DNA from: Chalciporus piperatus
Lineage: Eukaryota; Basidiomycota; Agaricomycetes; Boletales; Boletaceae
Direction of reading: 5' to 3'
DNA: 64,000 bases
NCBI GenBank assembly: GCA_038093975.1
Contig: JBBPTG010000071.1
Span: forward strand, 1 to 64,000
Shown here: positions 51,043-63,621 of the stretch, piece by piece
Position numbering within the stretch: position 1 is the stretch's first letter
Layout: every line of letters begins with the position of its first letter
The notes under the pieces: generated by a model
The model's database searches: none
What the model saw: only the letters and a program-made list of their open reading frames with translations
Told to the model about the DNA's origin: nothing
Position numbers and translations under genes: made by a program

Positions 51043-51686
51043 CTTGCAAAAGTCTAGCTCTGTAGACAATCCATATGTACGAGATACTACCTCAGGGGGT
51101 GCAGAATTGCCGAACGAGCGGAAGTAAATCGCGGTGTGTGAAGAATTGAAAGGGCGCAGGCCTGTGTTGGTCCAGACACCTCAAAGTAGGAGGTGATCGG
51201 GTGCTGCGAGATTTGCTAGATTTCGACGTTCTGTCGTGTGCGAGACCCTAGCTATAGAAAATACCAGGGAAATTGGAACTCCAGGTCAGTGATTCGAATC
51301 GTATTCTTGGCACTGGGGAAGCCGAAGGACTGACAGATGTCAAAGGGGGCGAACTGCCATCAATTCGCACGACGCCGCTGTGTGCGCGGGTCAATTCAAG
51401 TCAGGTTGGATTTACATTCTTCGACCTCGTTTTCTCTGTTCTTTACCTCTGCTGAACAGCCATTTTGCTTTGCTGTTTTTCTTTTCTTTCTTCGCCGTGG
51501 ATTGTAGTTGAATTAACCAGCAGTGAGTCCCATTTGGTTGTGTTCTGTCATTCAGCTATTGAAGGAATCCCACGCGGACGCGTTTGTTTTTGTATCTCTA
51601 AGCGTCTGGTAACGTCCGGTCGAACAATTTGCCCTTCTTCCCGAAGAACCACAGACATCCAGTCTGGTCTTTTCTCTCCAGGCCAA
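51043..51686. other. Kinase gene promoter and 5' UTR region
   Basis: No gene supported. Pyrimidine-rich stretches around 51465-51500 and an open frame just upstream of 51687 are consistent with a long 5' UTR. Confidence 0.45.
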
Positions 51687-54600
51687 ATGAGTCTCCAAAT
51701 CCCAGACGCTTCCTACTCGGGCTCATCGCGACATGGCGCCTCTCGTCCTGTCTCCGTCTCTCCTCAGCCATCTCCTGCCTCCAACCATCAATCTGCGTCA
51801 AGAAAACAAAGGGCATCGCATCAGGTCGTCTCCTCCCAACACCAACAGCAAGCTGCCGATGATCAACCCGGATATCGTGACGTCTACTCTCACCCTGCTG
51901 CTGTAGCCTACGCAGCTGCCCACCCCAGAAGGACAATCCCCAAGTTTGGTCCTTACTTGCTCTTGCAGACAGTCGGTGAAGGAGAGTTCGGAAAGGTCAA
52001 ACTCGGTCTCCACAGTCAATGGGGCGAAGAAGTCGCTGTAAAATTGATTCGGAGAGGCAACATTGACAGCTCAGTGCGGATGTCAAAGGTCGAGCGTGAG
52101 ATCGAGGTTCTTCGGGTGAGAACTTCTCCCAATTGATAGACTTGATACTAACATGCCCTTAGACCTTGAAGCACCCCAACATCGTTCGGTTGTACGACGT
52201 CATCGAGACAGACAAGTACATCGGCATCATCCTCGAGTACGCCTCAGGTGGCGAGCTTTTCGACCATATTTTGGCCCACCGCTACCTCAAGGAGAAAGAT
52301 GCTTCAAAACTCTTTTGCCAACTCATCTCCGGTGTCTGGTACATTCACCAGAAGAAAATCGTCCATCGTGATCTCAAACTCGAGAATCTCCTTCTCGACC
52401 GCAACCGTAATGTCATAATCACAGACTTCGGATTCGCCAACCGTTTCGAACATCGGACCGACGATCTCATGCAGACTAGCTGCGGTTCCCCATGCTATGC
52501 GGCTCCCGAACTCGTCATTTCCGAAGGCCTTTATGTCGGCTCCGCCGTCGATATCTGGTCCTGTGGTGTCATTCTATATGCTATGCTCGCCGGCTATCTC
52601 CCCTTTGACGACGATCCTGCAAATCCTGACGGCGACAACATCAACCTCTTGTACAAGTATATTGTGAATACCCCGCTCTCATTCCCCGACTACATTTCCC
52701 CCGAAGCCAGAGACCTACTATCTATGATGCTCGTGCCAGATCCCACTCGTCGTGCAGACTTGCGGGCCATCATGGCTCATCCTTGGTTATCGGCTTATGC
52801 CTACATCTTCTCCAACAGCGTCGATGAACTTGAGCGCGCCGCCATGGAGCAGCACCAGATGAAGCGAATGGCTTACCAAAGACAAATGCGACAAGCTGCC
52901 TCTGTGCATGTAGAGTCTAGCAGAGTCGCTCGCACCCAAAGTGCCCGTGTCGATGGCATGCTCAATGTCTCCAGTTCATCTGCGGGCCGGAGCCACTCGT
53001 ACGGAGATCACTCATCGCCTGGTCAGCCAGAGTATCTCTACGAGACGTCTGCCGACCAGTCGATATACTCATCACCCCCTCCACCTCATGCTCGTCATGC
53101 TGTCTCTCTCGCTGTCACGCCTGCCACCTCAGTTGGTCCTGTTGACGACGATCCGTTCGCACCTACGACCGCTGTCAACATTCCTGTCATGATCTCTTCC
53201 CCTGACGAGGGTCCATCTATCACTCCCAACATCCAGGATATCGACTCATCTTACCCTCCCAACGGCACTTCAAAACCGCAAACTCCAACAGATGCGGGCA
53301 AGAAGAGAGCTGCCAGCGGTTTCCGTCACACGATCCAGGTGGAATATCCAGGGGATCCTCTCGAGCTGGGAGTCAAAGCCTCGAGAACGGAGGCATCAGC
53401 TGCTCGTTCCAGTTCGAAGCAAAGTGCTGCCCCTCGCGAGCGTATCGTGTCCCAGACCAAACCCCGTGCTGGTCACGAGAAGGCTGCCACAACTCCTGCA
53501 GGCGAGAGCGAAAAGCCCGCAAGGCCGCTCCCCGCTACTCCTCCCCGCGTCGACACCACAACTACCTCTTCTGCACTTCGGGAGAACATGCCGAATACAC
53601 CCTCGGTTGCGATTTCTCCTGCAAGCCCGTCCCCTGCCAATGCGGAAAACAAGTCTTCCAAGTCTATCAACACCGTTACTGGCTCTACTAACTCTGGGTC
53701 AAGCCGTCACCGCAAAGGATTGTCGGTGGACAAGTTTGGGCTTGGGAAGATCTTTGGTACCAACGGGGACTCCTTTGTCAATGGCTCGCGATCACGCGTT
53801 CCATCGGAAAGCTCGGGTGCAGGTATGCCTGCAGTCGAGGAGAAGAAGCCCCCATCGACGATCAGCACCAACGACACGGCGAAGAATGTTCTACTTAGCC
53901 CTGCACCCAGCGTTGGAGTCGATCCGAAGAAGAGCAGGAGAAACACGCTTACGGTCATGGTCGAGCCTTTCAGTCGCACGATCAAGGGTCGCAAAGGCAA
54001 GACTCCCACTGGGGAGACCCCCGTCAAGGACAACCGCGACCTCCTCGAGAAGCAACTGCCTCCTTCGTCCACCGCTTCTCCTTCACAGACCCAACGCGGT
54101 GCCTTGTTCCCTCCGGTTCCAAAGGATGGCCGTCAGACCCACGACATGCCTGCTTCGACGACCAAAGCCCGCAACGTCATGCATTGGTTCAGGAGGAGAA
54201 GCAACGTCAAGTCCGAAGGAGACGATTCTGCCGATCTCGGTGGTGCACGCGCTGCCGCTGACATCTCCCAGATCCCCACTCCGGACTCCAAGACCGAACT
54301 GGACAGGACCGGCGATCAGATACGGTCCCCTGTACCTGGAGACACTTCGTTCTCGTTCTCCAGGGCTGCTTGGAAGTTCACTGCTTCCACACCTGCCAAG
54401 GACGTGTTGCGTATCCATCACGGTGCCGTCGATCAGACTACTATCACGACTCGTCCTCCTCCGGAGGTTATGAAACATATCTGCAAAGTCTTGGAGGAGA
54501 TGGGTGTCGAGTTCAAGGCTGAAAGCGAATACAAGTACAGATGCGTTCGAGCGAAGAGGAAGAAGAGTGGTGCTGCTGCTGGATTGGGCTTCAGTACCGT

Positions 54601-55131
54601 CGGAGTTGGCATGGCTGCGTTCACGATGGTCGGATCGGCTGCGTCAAATGGCGTAAGTGCCCTTGGAGGTTATGCATTGTTTGATGGTCGCTGATGACAT
54701 GTTCAGGTCGACAAACGTGGTCTCCCCATACCATCACACCCTTCTCCTGGTGGCATGCTCAAGGGTCTCCTCATGCGAAGGCAGTCGTCTCAGGTTTCTG
54801 CGGTAGCGTCCACGCACCCCTCGTTGTCCCTGGACGAAGAGAACGCCGCAGCAGCACCTTCCCCCACTGATCAGTCTCCCTCGGGCGTTGGAGAGCCTAT
54901 TTATGGCGACACCGCCCAGGACGCAGGGGACGAAGTCCGCTTCTCGGTTGAGCTCACACGGATAGATCGCCTCAAGGATACCTACAGTCTCGATGTCCGT
55001 CGTCTGAAAGGTAACTTACGAAGCTACAAATTCTTGTACGACAACATCAGAGAGTACGTACAGCTGTCTCTTTCATCTCACACTGCACGCGCTGACATGG
55101 CCTTTTCAGGAGAGCAGATCTCCAGAGTTGA
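51687..55131 (+). CDS. Kin4-like CAMK-family serine/threonine kinase
   Basis: Four exons: 51687-52115, 52163-54652, 54707-55053 and 55110-55131; 3288 nt, 1095 residues. A Q/S-rich tail is followed by the kinase domain (about 88-353): glycine loop VGEGEFGKV, VAVK with Lys119, HRDLKLEN (Asp213), DFGFAN (Asp231) and a CGSPCYAAPE activation segment, all complete, so the kinase should be active. A long disordered S/P/T-rich region then leads to a C-terminal KA1-like domain (RFSVELTRIDRLKDTYSLDVRR, FLYDNIRERADLQ), as in membrane-binding CAMK-like kinases. The sequence LLLQTVGEGEFGKVKLG and the large size favour Kin4 and relatives (polarity, spindle checkpoint) over SNF1. The tiny last exon ends in LQS. 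Confidence 0.88.
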
Positions 55132-55777
55132 AAAAGGGGGATATTGGCAGGCACCAACGACCCTCACTCACCACACCATCTGTTTCTCGCGTCGTTTTAT
55201 GGAATTCAGGTTCACGCTCACACAATCTTCCCGCATACCCTACACATTTCGCTTCTAATCGTTTGCCCTGTTACTCCAGTTTTTCTTCTTTTCTTTCGCC
55301 AGCTTTCCATCCCGTCTCGCTTGTTTATGTCCCATTGCTCCATAGGTTTCTAGTTGGTCCGCCCCATCAGTTGTTTCTCCCCAAAGTCTACTTCGGTCCG
55401 AGTGACATATCGTACTCCAACGGCGCCTCATGTTTTGCCTTGTCCCCCTCATTTTCCTTTTTTTTTTTCCCGTGTTCGTTCATCATGACAAATCTCCGTT
55501 CAACCTTATGTCTGTATATCGTAGGTCTCCCTCACTAGCAGGAGGACACGTTATTTATCTCCAAGGAATGGATGATCATGATTTCTTTTTTGTACATAGT
55601 TTAAGTCGATGGGATGGAAATGTATATCCGCCAATGAAAAAAGAGAATGCTACCGTCCTGCCCTTTACACGTGTCTTGCAGTGCTGATATGTACATCGTT
55701 GTTGTGCTGGTTTGCCAAGGGACTTTCGAGCGAACGTTGCTGGAAGGCCCAGCTGAGGTCGATCGGGTGGTCCCCGT
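55132..55777. other. Region between convergent kinase and H2C2 genes
   Basis: Pyrimidine-rich sequence with several short ORFs; presumably the 3' UTRs of both genes. No gene supported. Confidence 0.5.
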
Positions 55778-57811
55778 TCACGCATCGTCCGTTATGAGCG
55801 AAAAGGAAAGCGTCCCGGAAAGTGTGCGTCCTACTTCGTCCGTCGGGCTAGCCAGCAAAAACGGAGGTGCGCCATATTCGTATCTTGATCCACATCCCAC
55901 AGGCGAAGAAAACGAGAACGGCAAGACAGAGCCACCGGTACCGGACCAAGGCGGACCAGAATACTCGAAACTCGAATCAGGCGAATCGGACGAACTGGCG
56001 CTCGACGTGGACCGGTCCGGAGAGTCCATCTCGGGGAGTCCGTGCATTTCAAAGTCCATTGACATGTCGCGGTCCGGGGCGTTGCGAAGTGGCGATCCGG
56101 AGAGGCCACTGAGACTGAACGGTCCATCGCTCAGGGTAGAGGGGAGCTCCGTCCAGAAGGGGAGACTCGGAATCCGCTGATCTGACGTTCCTTCCACGTT
56201 TCGCAACGTGTCGCTACATGTGGCGTTCCGAACGATCCCACTTGGAGTTCCGATTCCTAGGTCTAACCCATCGTTGTTGCTGATGCCGAACGCCACAAGT
56301 GGTGGCTCAATCCCAGAAGCTGGAACGGCAACGGTACCCGAACCTGGGTAGTTGAACGCGAGCAGGACAGGATCGATTTGGAAGAGATAGGAGGGAAACT
56401 GCTGATTTACGGGTTCCGAGATCTGAAGCTGTCTCAATACAGGCGGGAGAGCCTCAGCATCGTCCAGGTGTTCCGTCCCAAGTCCGGTAAGATTGAGCTT
56501 GTCGTCCAGGGAGCTGTTCGACAACGCGGACGTGAGAGAAGGGAGTTTCATCCTCGTATCAACGGGTCTCCTCTGTCTGTCGACTGCCTTGCTATTTTCG
56601 CCCGAGTGGCCCTGTGGCTGAAGGGCGTCGGCGACCTTGAATTCTGATCTGCCACCGGTGTCGTATAACTTCGATCCAGGTACGCGCGCCAAAGGGGAAG
56701 AAGCATCACGAAGAATCCAACCCTCTTGTGCAAGGTTCGCGAGGGGAGATTCCCTGAGAATGGGGAGGATCCCAGAGTCGCTCAAATCTATGGGAGAATG
56801 AGCGGTCAAATGATGGACAATGTGTAATTCCTGACCCAAAGGACCGACAACATTCTCGCCACGAGCGTCGCGCTCTCGCGCCCGTTCCTGCGCGCCGCAG
56901 GGCTCAGGGTTAGCTGGTTCGAGTGGTCCCCCTGTCGTTGGCCATCCCGGGGACGATGGCACCGTCCCCACCTCCTTGTCCTCCACGACCTCACCGTTGA
57001 TAGCTCCCTTCCTCCCCCTACCAGATGTAGATGGCCGCCTCGGAGTCGTCATCTTTTCCTGTACCAACGCGATCATATCCGGATTCCCACTTCTCTTGAG
57101 CGTACACGTCGGACACGCCTTCACGAACTGCGCGGTGAGTTCCTTGGGTACCCACGAGTAATGTTGCCTGATGACCGCGCACGTCTTGTCGCGTCCACCA
57201 TGTCCCGAGCGTTCATGGCAGTAACAAAAAAGCTCATAGAGCTGTTCCATGACAGCCACCGGCCTGTTCTCATGGAGAACCACCGCCGTCGGCATCTCCA
57301 TCTCCATCTTCATCTCTTCCCCCACTTCATCAAAGTCATCATCATCGTCCTCAGACTTGCCCCCGTCTTCATCCCGCTCGGCGCTACGCCAATCCGGGGC
57401 AGGTCGACCGAGCGTAAACATCTTGCGCACCCAAAACCGAAACTGGGGCGTCTCGATCGAACATGCGTCAGGTTGATGCAGCACATCCCAGATCTTATCG
57501 AACATCGCTTGTGTGATGAGCGCTTTGTCGCGTTTCCGAGGGGAGAGACAGGACTTGTAGTTGGCTTCGATGCGTTTGTATTGGGCGTACGTCGGCATGC
57601 CTGGATGGTCTGCGATCTGTGGAGGTGGAGGCGGTCCAGGTGCTGGAGGGGGTGCTACTATGGGCGAGGAAGGAGAGTCCATATCGGGCCTGGGTGAGAG
57701 CTGTGGTTGGAATTGGTTATCGGACAGCGCGGGACTGGAGGGTATGGGCGAGCGGCGGTCGTATGGGCGTGTATTTGAGCGAGCGAGGTGGGCTCGAAGG
57801 CTTGCAGGCAT
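55778..57811 (-). CDS. Intronless protein with integrase-type H2C2 zinc finger
   Basis: A single 677-residue frame from the ATG at 57811. A proline-rich start is followed by a conserved-looking domain (75-145: TYAQYKRIEANYKSCLSPRKRD, then FRFWVRKMFTLG), an acidic stretch (145-170), and a zinc finger H199-x4-H204-x28-C233-x2-C236 within FCYCHERSGHGGRDKT and FVKACPTC. This is the HHCC domain found at the N-terminus of retroviral-type integrases, but no integrase core (DDE) follows. The rest is disordered and S/P/E-rich. Between housekeeping genes and without LTRs it looks like a domesticated gene, possibly a transcriptional regulator. That role is inferred. Confidence 0.8.
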   Translation of the reverse strand: MPASLRAHLARSNTRPYDRRSPIPSSPALSDNQFQPQLSPRPDMDSPSSPIVAPPPAPGPPPPPQIADHPGMPTYAQYKRIEANYKSCLSPRKRDKALITQAMFDKIWDVLHQPDACSIETPQFRFWVRKMFTLGRPAPDWRSAERDEDGGKSEDDDDDFDEVGEEMKMEMEMPTAVVLHENRPVAVMEQLYELFCYCHERSGHGGRDKTCAVIRQHYSWVPKELTAQFVKACPTCTLKRSGNPDMIALVQEKMTTPRRPSTSGRGRKGAINGEVVEDKEVGTVPSSPGWPTTGGPLEPANPEPCGAQERARERDARGENVVGPLGQELHIVHHLTAHSPIDLSDSGILPILRESPLANLAQEGWILRDASSPLARVPGSKLYDTGGRSEFKVADALQPQGHSGENSKAVDRQRRPVDTRMKLPSLTSALSNSSLDDKLNLTGLGTEHLDDAEALPPVLRQLQISEPVNQQFPSYLFQIDPVLLAFNYPGSGTVAVPASGIEPPLVAFGISNNDGLDLGIGTPSGIVRNATCSDTLRNVEGTSDQRIPSLPFWTELPSTLSDGPFSLSGLSGSPLRNAPDRDMSMDFEMHGLPEMDSPDRSTSSASSSDSPDSSFEYSGPPWSGTGGSVLPFSFSSPVGCGSRYEYGAPPFLLASPTDEVGRTLSGTLSFSLITDDA

Positions 57812-58134
57812 GACACTGACGAATAACTTGATATTCTCTTCTCTTCTCGGGCGGTGGTTCTCGTGTCAAAGAAAGAGAGAGAGATGTAGTTTGTGTGCAG
57901 CGTAACAAGACGATTAGATAGAATGTAAGTAGTAGTAATACTAATGCTTGGTCGTACCCGAGGGCGAGTGGCTGACGCGCGAACGCGAGCATCACGTGAG
58001 GAAAATCAACCCCTGTCCTCGCAGATCCACGAAAAAAATCGGCTACCCAGCTCCAAATAAAAATGTGTTCTAGAGAGCGCGACCGTAACCAGCGTCACGA
58101 GAAATACCTAAAGAGTAAAACGGAGAGGATGTGG
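57812..58134. other. Short intergenic region
   Basis: About 320 bp upstream of the H2C2 gene and downstream of the GH16 gene. No feature beyond a GA-rich stretch near 57870. Confidence 0.5.
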
Positions 58135-61081
58135 TTAGCAGCCCCCATTCAACCTGTTCTTCGGAACCGTCTGGTTATACTGCGGGGATCCCCAACCTGT
58201 CAAGTTGAAGTTTGTGTACGCTGGCATGTACCTGGTGAAAAACCACGACATCGTTAGCGGCGTCAGGCTGAATAGCAGGGGAGAGGAGACTAACGCATCA
58301 ATGTAAGCAGCAGTAGGGAACTCGGGAGGGTCGCATCCAACGTTCTTCTGCCCCGCAGACTGATATACACGAATATAATCGATCCTCATCGTCGCCGGCA
58401 ACTGAATGTTAGCAAAGTCGATACCGCCAAAGTTGACTGAGAAACCAAGGTTGGCGATGATGTACTGTGGCATAGGGTGTGACGCGAATGTTAGTCTTCT
58501 CGTGGTCTTTGTACGAGACGCGTCGACGTACCATTGGTTCTTGCGGAATAGGCCGTGCACTGATCTCGGTGAGTGGATCGGGCCCCAGACCGCCTGCCGT
58601 CGCGGTCCACACGCGCTTGTCGTCGCTGATCCATGTGATGTACGCATTGTCAAATCTGGCATTCCGTTAGGCGGGGCACCGTGTCAAAAAGCAAAAAGCA
58701 TCACCCACCCAGGGACATATTCAAAGCCATAAACACTATAGCAGCCTGTATCGAGTTCATAACAGTCCTGGTTGGTGACCGTCAGACCACTGGTCGTTTG
58801 TTGGTACGCTCCTGCGATTTACTCAGTCAACGTCAACGCGTTTCTACTTTGAACGGCACTCGCCTCCAATATAGGAATTTTGCACCGTGATGTTGGGATC
58901 GTATATGATCAAGTTGTCCGTTGTGTTGAGCCATTGGTATGCAGCCTGAAAAACGTGGTCAACTCAGAGTGTTGACAAGGAGCACCAAACGTCGCATACA
59001 TTGAACGGCGCCCATTGCGCGGATTGTGACACCTGCACAGAACCGTCACGATCAGAAGAGCAAGCCAAGACACAGAAAACAGATGAACGAGACCTTGCCA
59101 ACGGCATAATCCACAGTCGCTTCAAAGATATCAATCTCAGGCGCCGATCGACCCACGTACACCCCATTTGGGCGCACTGGACCGGGGTGCGATTCGCCTG
59201 GACATGTACAGGCTGAAAGCCGTTGACCCGGAAGGTAGGACTAGACGTAGTGCCCCTTGTTAGCAAGATAAGACAACGCAGAAAGGGGAAGTGGTTTTAC
59301 CAAGACACCGTTGTAGCCAGGATCTCCGTTCTGAGTAGCAGCTAGAGGCTTTTTCTCGCCCGGATATGTCTGGTTCGGCAGCGTACCAACATCACAGCTG
59401 TCATACGAATAGGGCCACTGTAGACGAAGTAAAAATGGCAAACTCGGGAGTGCACAATCGGAGTTTGACTCACCAGGCCCTCCAAGCTCGCACCAAAGCC
59501 AGCGCGCCCCAGATTACCCATCGTCCATCTTTGCCCACGAAATCAGACACGTTCAGTAGGACACGAACAACACTCACATGGCCGGCCACAAACCACTGAT
59601 CAGAGTCAGCATCACGCCTTAATTAAGAGCAAGAAGTGCCGGGCACGCACTGAACATTGTTCGACCCCGGAAGGGTGACGGATGCTGTGAACCCAGTCAA
59701 CTCCACATCCATGTCATCTGAGCATCACGTCACGTACTTTCGATCAATCCACCCGTGAAACAGAACTTGTTCCTAATCATCATAAAACACTGATTAGCAA
59801 AACTTGCGCCCACCCACACGAACCATCCACGCACCAAGATTGAATCTACATCGAAAACCGGATTGACGTGAGCGTACACGAAAGAGAACGCAACAATCAA
59901 ACAATGCCTCACCATGCCCGACTTGTATGACATGTTATGATTCGTCGCAGGATCCGCCTTGGACAGCGTAATCTCCAACGCACCACCCTTGGTCGTCACC
60001 GCATCCGGATCATACCACTCGAGATCGTTCTATACCCCACCAAAGCGTCGTAATGGATGAGAATGAGTGCATAAGTACGTTCCCCGATGACACGCAAACC
60101 AAAACTCGACGCACCGTTCCCCAATAATGCAAGCTCGGCGCTTCCCAATACGGATCGTCCCCAGGATAGAACGAACGACCATCGACATTGAACTCGTCAG
60201 AAAAGACAAGCTCGAGTTGCTCGGCGCTCATGTAGGACTGTTTCGTGTATGCGTCCTTGGGCGTGGCGACGTCGATCAGGCCACGGTTCCCCGTCATGAC
60301 GGGAAGTTGGCCAGTCGCATTGATCCCACCGAGGTTGAACCCGCCCTGGGTGGTCTGCTTCTTCGTCAGCAGATGGCTTGCAAGTGGAAAGCCTAGCAAC
60401 GGTGGCGAACATCAACGACCACACTATCAAGAGAAGACATCCGACCACCCCGTACCTAGACTGTATCACGAAACGGCAGATACGATACGATTACAACCAG
60501 ACCAAAACCATAAGCACAAGACAACACTCACAAGAGAGTAACCATAACCGCCGCGAGTACGAACAGACACCCCAGGTTGGCAATCCCACGCAAAGTACAG
60601 ATCGTTCCCCCCTTGTCGTTCTTCAAGTCACGTTTCGGGTCGGGGTTGTGCAGATAGTCGTCTGGTTCGGCCGTACCCATCGTCAACGCATAGGCACCCC
60701 AGTCTGCAGGGTTCGGCTTGAGCGAGTACTGTCGTTCCCCAGATAAAGTTGTCAGAATCAGAGTCACCACAGCGAGCGTTGAAACGTGAGTCATGGACAT
60801 ACCTTGTCTGAGAGTGAGTTCTGTCAAAACCGACACAATACGACCGTCAGAAAGGAGTACGGTCACAAGACAGACTTGAACAACAAACGACAACTTACCA
60901 CATACGGGGACGGACTCGGCGACCGACACATCATAGGCGACCCCGGCGACCCACGGTCTAAAAGTTCACTCGCACTTGCAATGGACGGCGACCGTGACCT
61001 CCCGATCTTCGGACTGGGAGGTAGCAGGTTCGCTCTGGACGGCGACGGCAGAGCGGTGTACTCCTGCCTAGAAGAGCTCAT
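58135..61081 (-). CDS. KRE6/SKN1-family beta-glucan synthesis protein (GH16)
   Basis: Reads from the ATG at 61081 through about a dozen exons to the stop at 58135; exon 1 is 60899-61081. Most inner exon edges are approximate. KRE6 and SKN1 are type II membrane proteins of the secretory pathway needed for cell-wall beta-1,6-glucan. A cytoplasmic S/P-rich tail (SPSPSP) precedes one transmembrane helix ([15 protein letters not shown]). The lumenal GH16 domain shows [57 protein letters not shown], the catalytic motif [58 protein letters not shown] and [10 protein letters not shown]. The end NRLNGGC is typical. All visible parts are intact. Confidence 0.88.
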
Positions 61082-61547
61082 GTTGTTCGACCGAGGGAAT
61101 AAGCTAGTGCTTTAAATTTCTCGTCGAGAGCTGAATGTCCTGTAACGTCGCGGACGCCTGGAACGGGTTCAGTCTCTGTAAAAGAGATGTGACGCGAGGT
61201 CAGAGTAGAGGACAAAGGAGAACAGATAAAGGAAAGGAAAGAACGTGGTGTGGTTGGGACTCAAATTGAGTCTTCTGTCAACCAAAAAGTAGGACCAACT
61301 CCTCGGTAAAAAGTACCTGAGTGGAATGGAAAACAAACGGCATTGTTGACCTGTCCCAAGTGTGATTTCGCAAAGGGGCCAAGACAGGCAACGTAAAATC
61401 GCGGGTATCATTAGCATATTAAAAGGTCCGAGCCAATACGAACGCGTCGCCGGATGGGCCAGGGGCCAGGGCTGCCAGGGTAAGGCGTCTCTGAGGGTGG
61501 GGACGAACACCTTTCACCAAGCCAACCACTGACAAGTGGGGCGCGAT
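61082..61547. other. GH16 promoter and 3' end of the HEM4-type gene
   Basis: About 470 bp between two genes on the same strand. No gene supported. Confidence 0.5.
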
Positions 61548-62578
61548 TTACGCGGTGTCGAACGCGATAATGGCATTGGCGAGCATGTCTGGCGATGGCT
61601 TGGTTGCAACGACGTCGACCTGCAGTTTCAACGTATCGCGTAGAGAAGAAGCCGTCGTAGGTCCAATAGCGGCGGTCTTGACCATGAGCTTCCCAGTCGA
61701 AGCATCGTTTGAGTGGTGTTGATCTCGGAGTCGAAACACGTCGCGAAGGAAGGGCGTCGCGAACGCTGCAGCAGAGGGTGCAAAGTAGACGACCCATCCC
61801 CACTCCTCGACCTTCTCTCCGCCTCGAGTTCGTGTACTCTGTTCAGCGACGCGATTGATCGAGATATGGAGTAATGTGTACTCACCTGCCCTCTCCAACG
61901 TATCCCTCAAATCAGTCCCGAACGTCGATGACCCCGTCGTACGATAGACTTGCAGCGCGTCCAGCCCAACACCACCATCCCCAAGTCTCTGCGGCAGCTC
62001 ATCCCTGTTCTTGTCCCCCGTCAGATAGAGCAGCCTCCTCCCATCCCCGCTTAGATCGCCCAAGATAAAGTTCGCCAGGCCTCCCGCAGTCTCATCCGTT
62101 CCCCGACGTACATCCACCGGCACCGACCTCCTCAGCTCAGGGAACTCCTCTCCTATCTTCTTCGCCGCCCCCGCAGTAACCTTTCCAACGACATAGAACG
62201 GCACACCACTCCAATCCGCCCCTCGATCGCGATCTTTAGTCCGCTTCAGACTCGTCGATGTCCATATAGCATATGAATGGAAAGATGGAAACACGCACCT
62301 CCGCCATCCACCGATATCGACCTCACTGCTTCTCTCCACGCCTCGACCGACCTCTTGCTCGTCATCACAACCCCGTCAACCCTCCCACCCCCCACTCGCG
62401 GACCCCTCTCAATCCTCTCCCTCAACATACCCACGTTCTCGAGCACCGTCTCAAGCACAGGCACATTGAAAGCGACATACCCCTTTGCATCAAACTCGGC
62501 TTCATACCGATCTGGCACATCCTCGTCCGGAGCTCTGAGCAACAACACGCGTTTCCCTTTCAAGTTCGACTCGTTCAT
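61548..62578 (-). CDS. HEM4: Uroporphyrinogen-III synthase
   Basis: Model complement(61548-62221, 62299-62578), 954 nt, 317 residues; the single intron (62222-62298) is phase 1. The enzyme closes hydroxymethylbilane to uroporphyrinogen III, the fourth step of haem synthesis, in the cytosol. Features: VLLLRAPDEDVPDRYEAEF at the N-terminus, a FNVPVLETV block, VMTSKRSVEAW, FYVVGKVTAGAAKK, LLYLTGDKNRDELP, LQVYRTT, WVVYFAPSAAAF (the usual FTSPSA motif position), then KTAAIGPTTASSL and ATKPSPDMLANAI. The length and order fit the fungal family. The start follows the first ATG before KGKRVLLLRAP; the frame is open further upstream to 62722. Confidence 0.88.
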
Positions 62579-62865
62579 ACCCCCGTGCCAGTGAATCCCT
62601 CGATCTGTCACTTTAGATGTCTTCTGATCACCAAGGTCTGGTTTTGAGGAGACGAGATCTGTCACGACGATGACGGGCGTCTTGACCCCTTGACCTTGCC
62701 ATTGGCACTCCGCGACACCCAATCAGTTCACTCGATCATCGATCACCTGTCTCGTCCGTTCCGAAGCCTACCCAGACCCACGCCGGTACTCACTCCCACA
62801 AGACATACACCGAGTGCTATATCCCTTCCATTCACTTCTCACTACCCCCATCATACACACATCCA

Positions 62866-63516
62866 ATGGACTCGGACCTCTTCTCCATGCCTCTCATCGC
62901 TACCCTCCTCGCTCGTACACCTCTTCCACCCCTTACAGCTCGCACCGTCTGGCGGCCCGAACTCACACCACAGATCGACCAGTTGAACGCGGGACTCAAC
63001 GTTCGCGCAGGTACGTCCCCTCCCATTCTCATACACATCCATACCCACCCACACTCATACACATACTCGCACTCGCACCAACGCAGCCCTCCATCTCCTC
63101 AACGACGATTTTGAGGCCTGCCACTCCCTCGCTCAGACTCAGGAGGGAGACCCCTACTCCGATCACATCCACTGTATCGCACATCGTCGTGAGCCCGATT
63201 ACGGGAACTCCAAGTCAGTCCTTATCGCCTTCGTTCTCACCTCCAAGCTTCCTTCCTAATAACATGTCGCCTTCCTTGAATTAGGTGGTGGGTCGCCCGC
63301 CTCTCACATCCCCATCTCGGCGAGATATACGTCCCAGACGTCTCAAGCGCGTCGATATCCCAAGTCCGAAAGGCAATGGACCAATTCGTCGATGCCGTCC
63401 AGGCAGCCGAGTCTTCGGGTAACGGAGTAACAGAGCTAGAGCAACGTCAATGGGCAGAGCTCACGAAACTCATCAAGATCTTGGTCGAGATGGACGGGGA
63501 AAAGAAGAAGTACTGA
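62866..63516 (+). CDS. Small hypothetical protein, three exons
   Basis: Model join(62866-63010, 63087-63213, 63285-63516), 504 nt, 167 residues. It reads IDQLNAGL, LHLLNDDFEACHSLAQTQEGDPYSDHIHCIAHRREPDYGNSKWWVARLSHP (helix-rich and conserved-looking, spanning two exon junctions) and ends EMDGEKKKY. The pattern HLLNDD..ACH....Q and HRREPDYGNSK.W recurs in fungal proteins of unknown function. It starts 287 bp from the divergent HEM4-type gene. Confidence 0.75.
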
Positions 63517-63621
63517 AAACGGTGTTCGATACCGGTGTCATTCTGACGAATACTAATACCAATACCACGACAGACATACGACTGTCGATGAGGAGGTGAA
63601 TAGATTGGAGTGTAGGATAGT

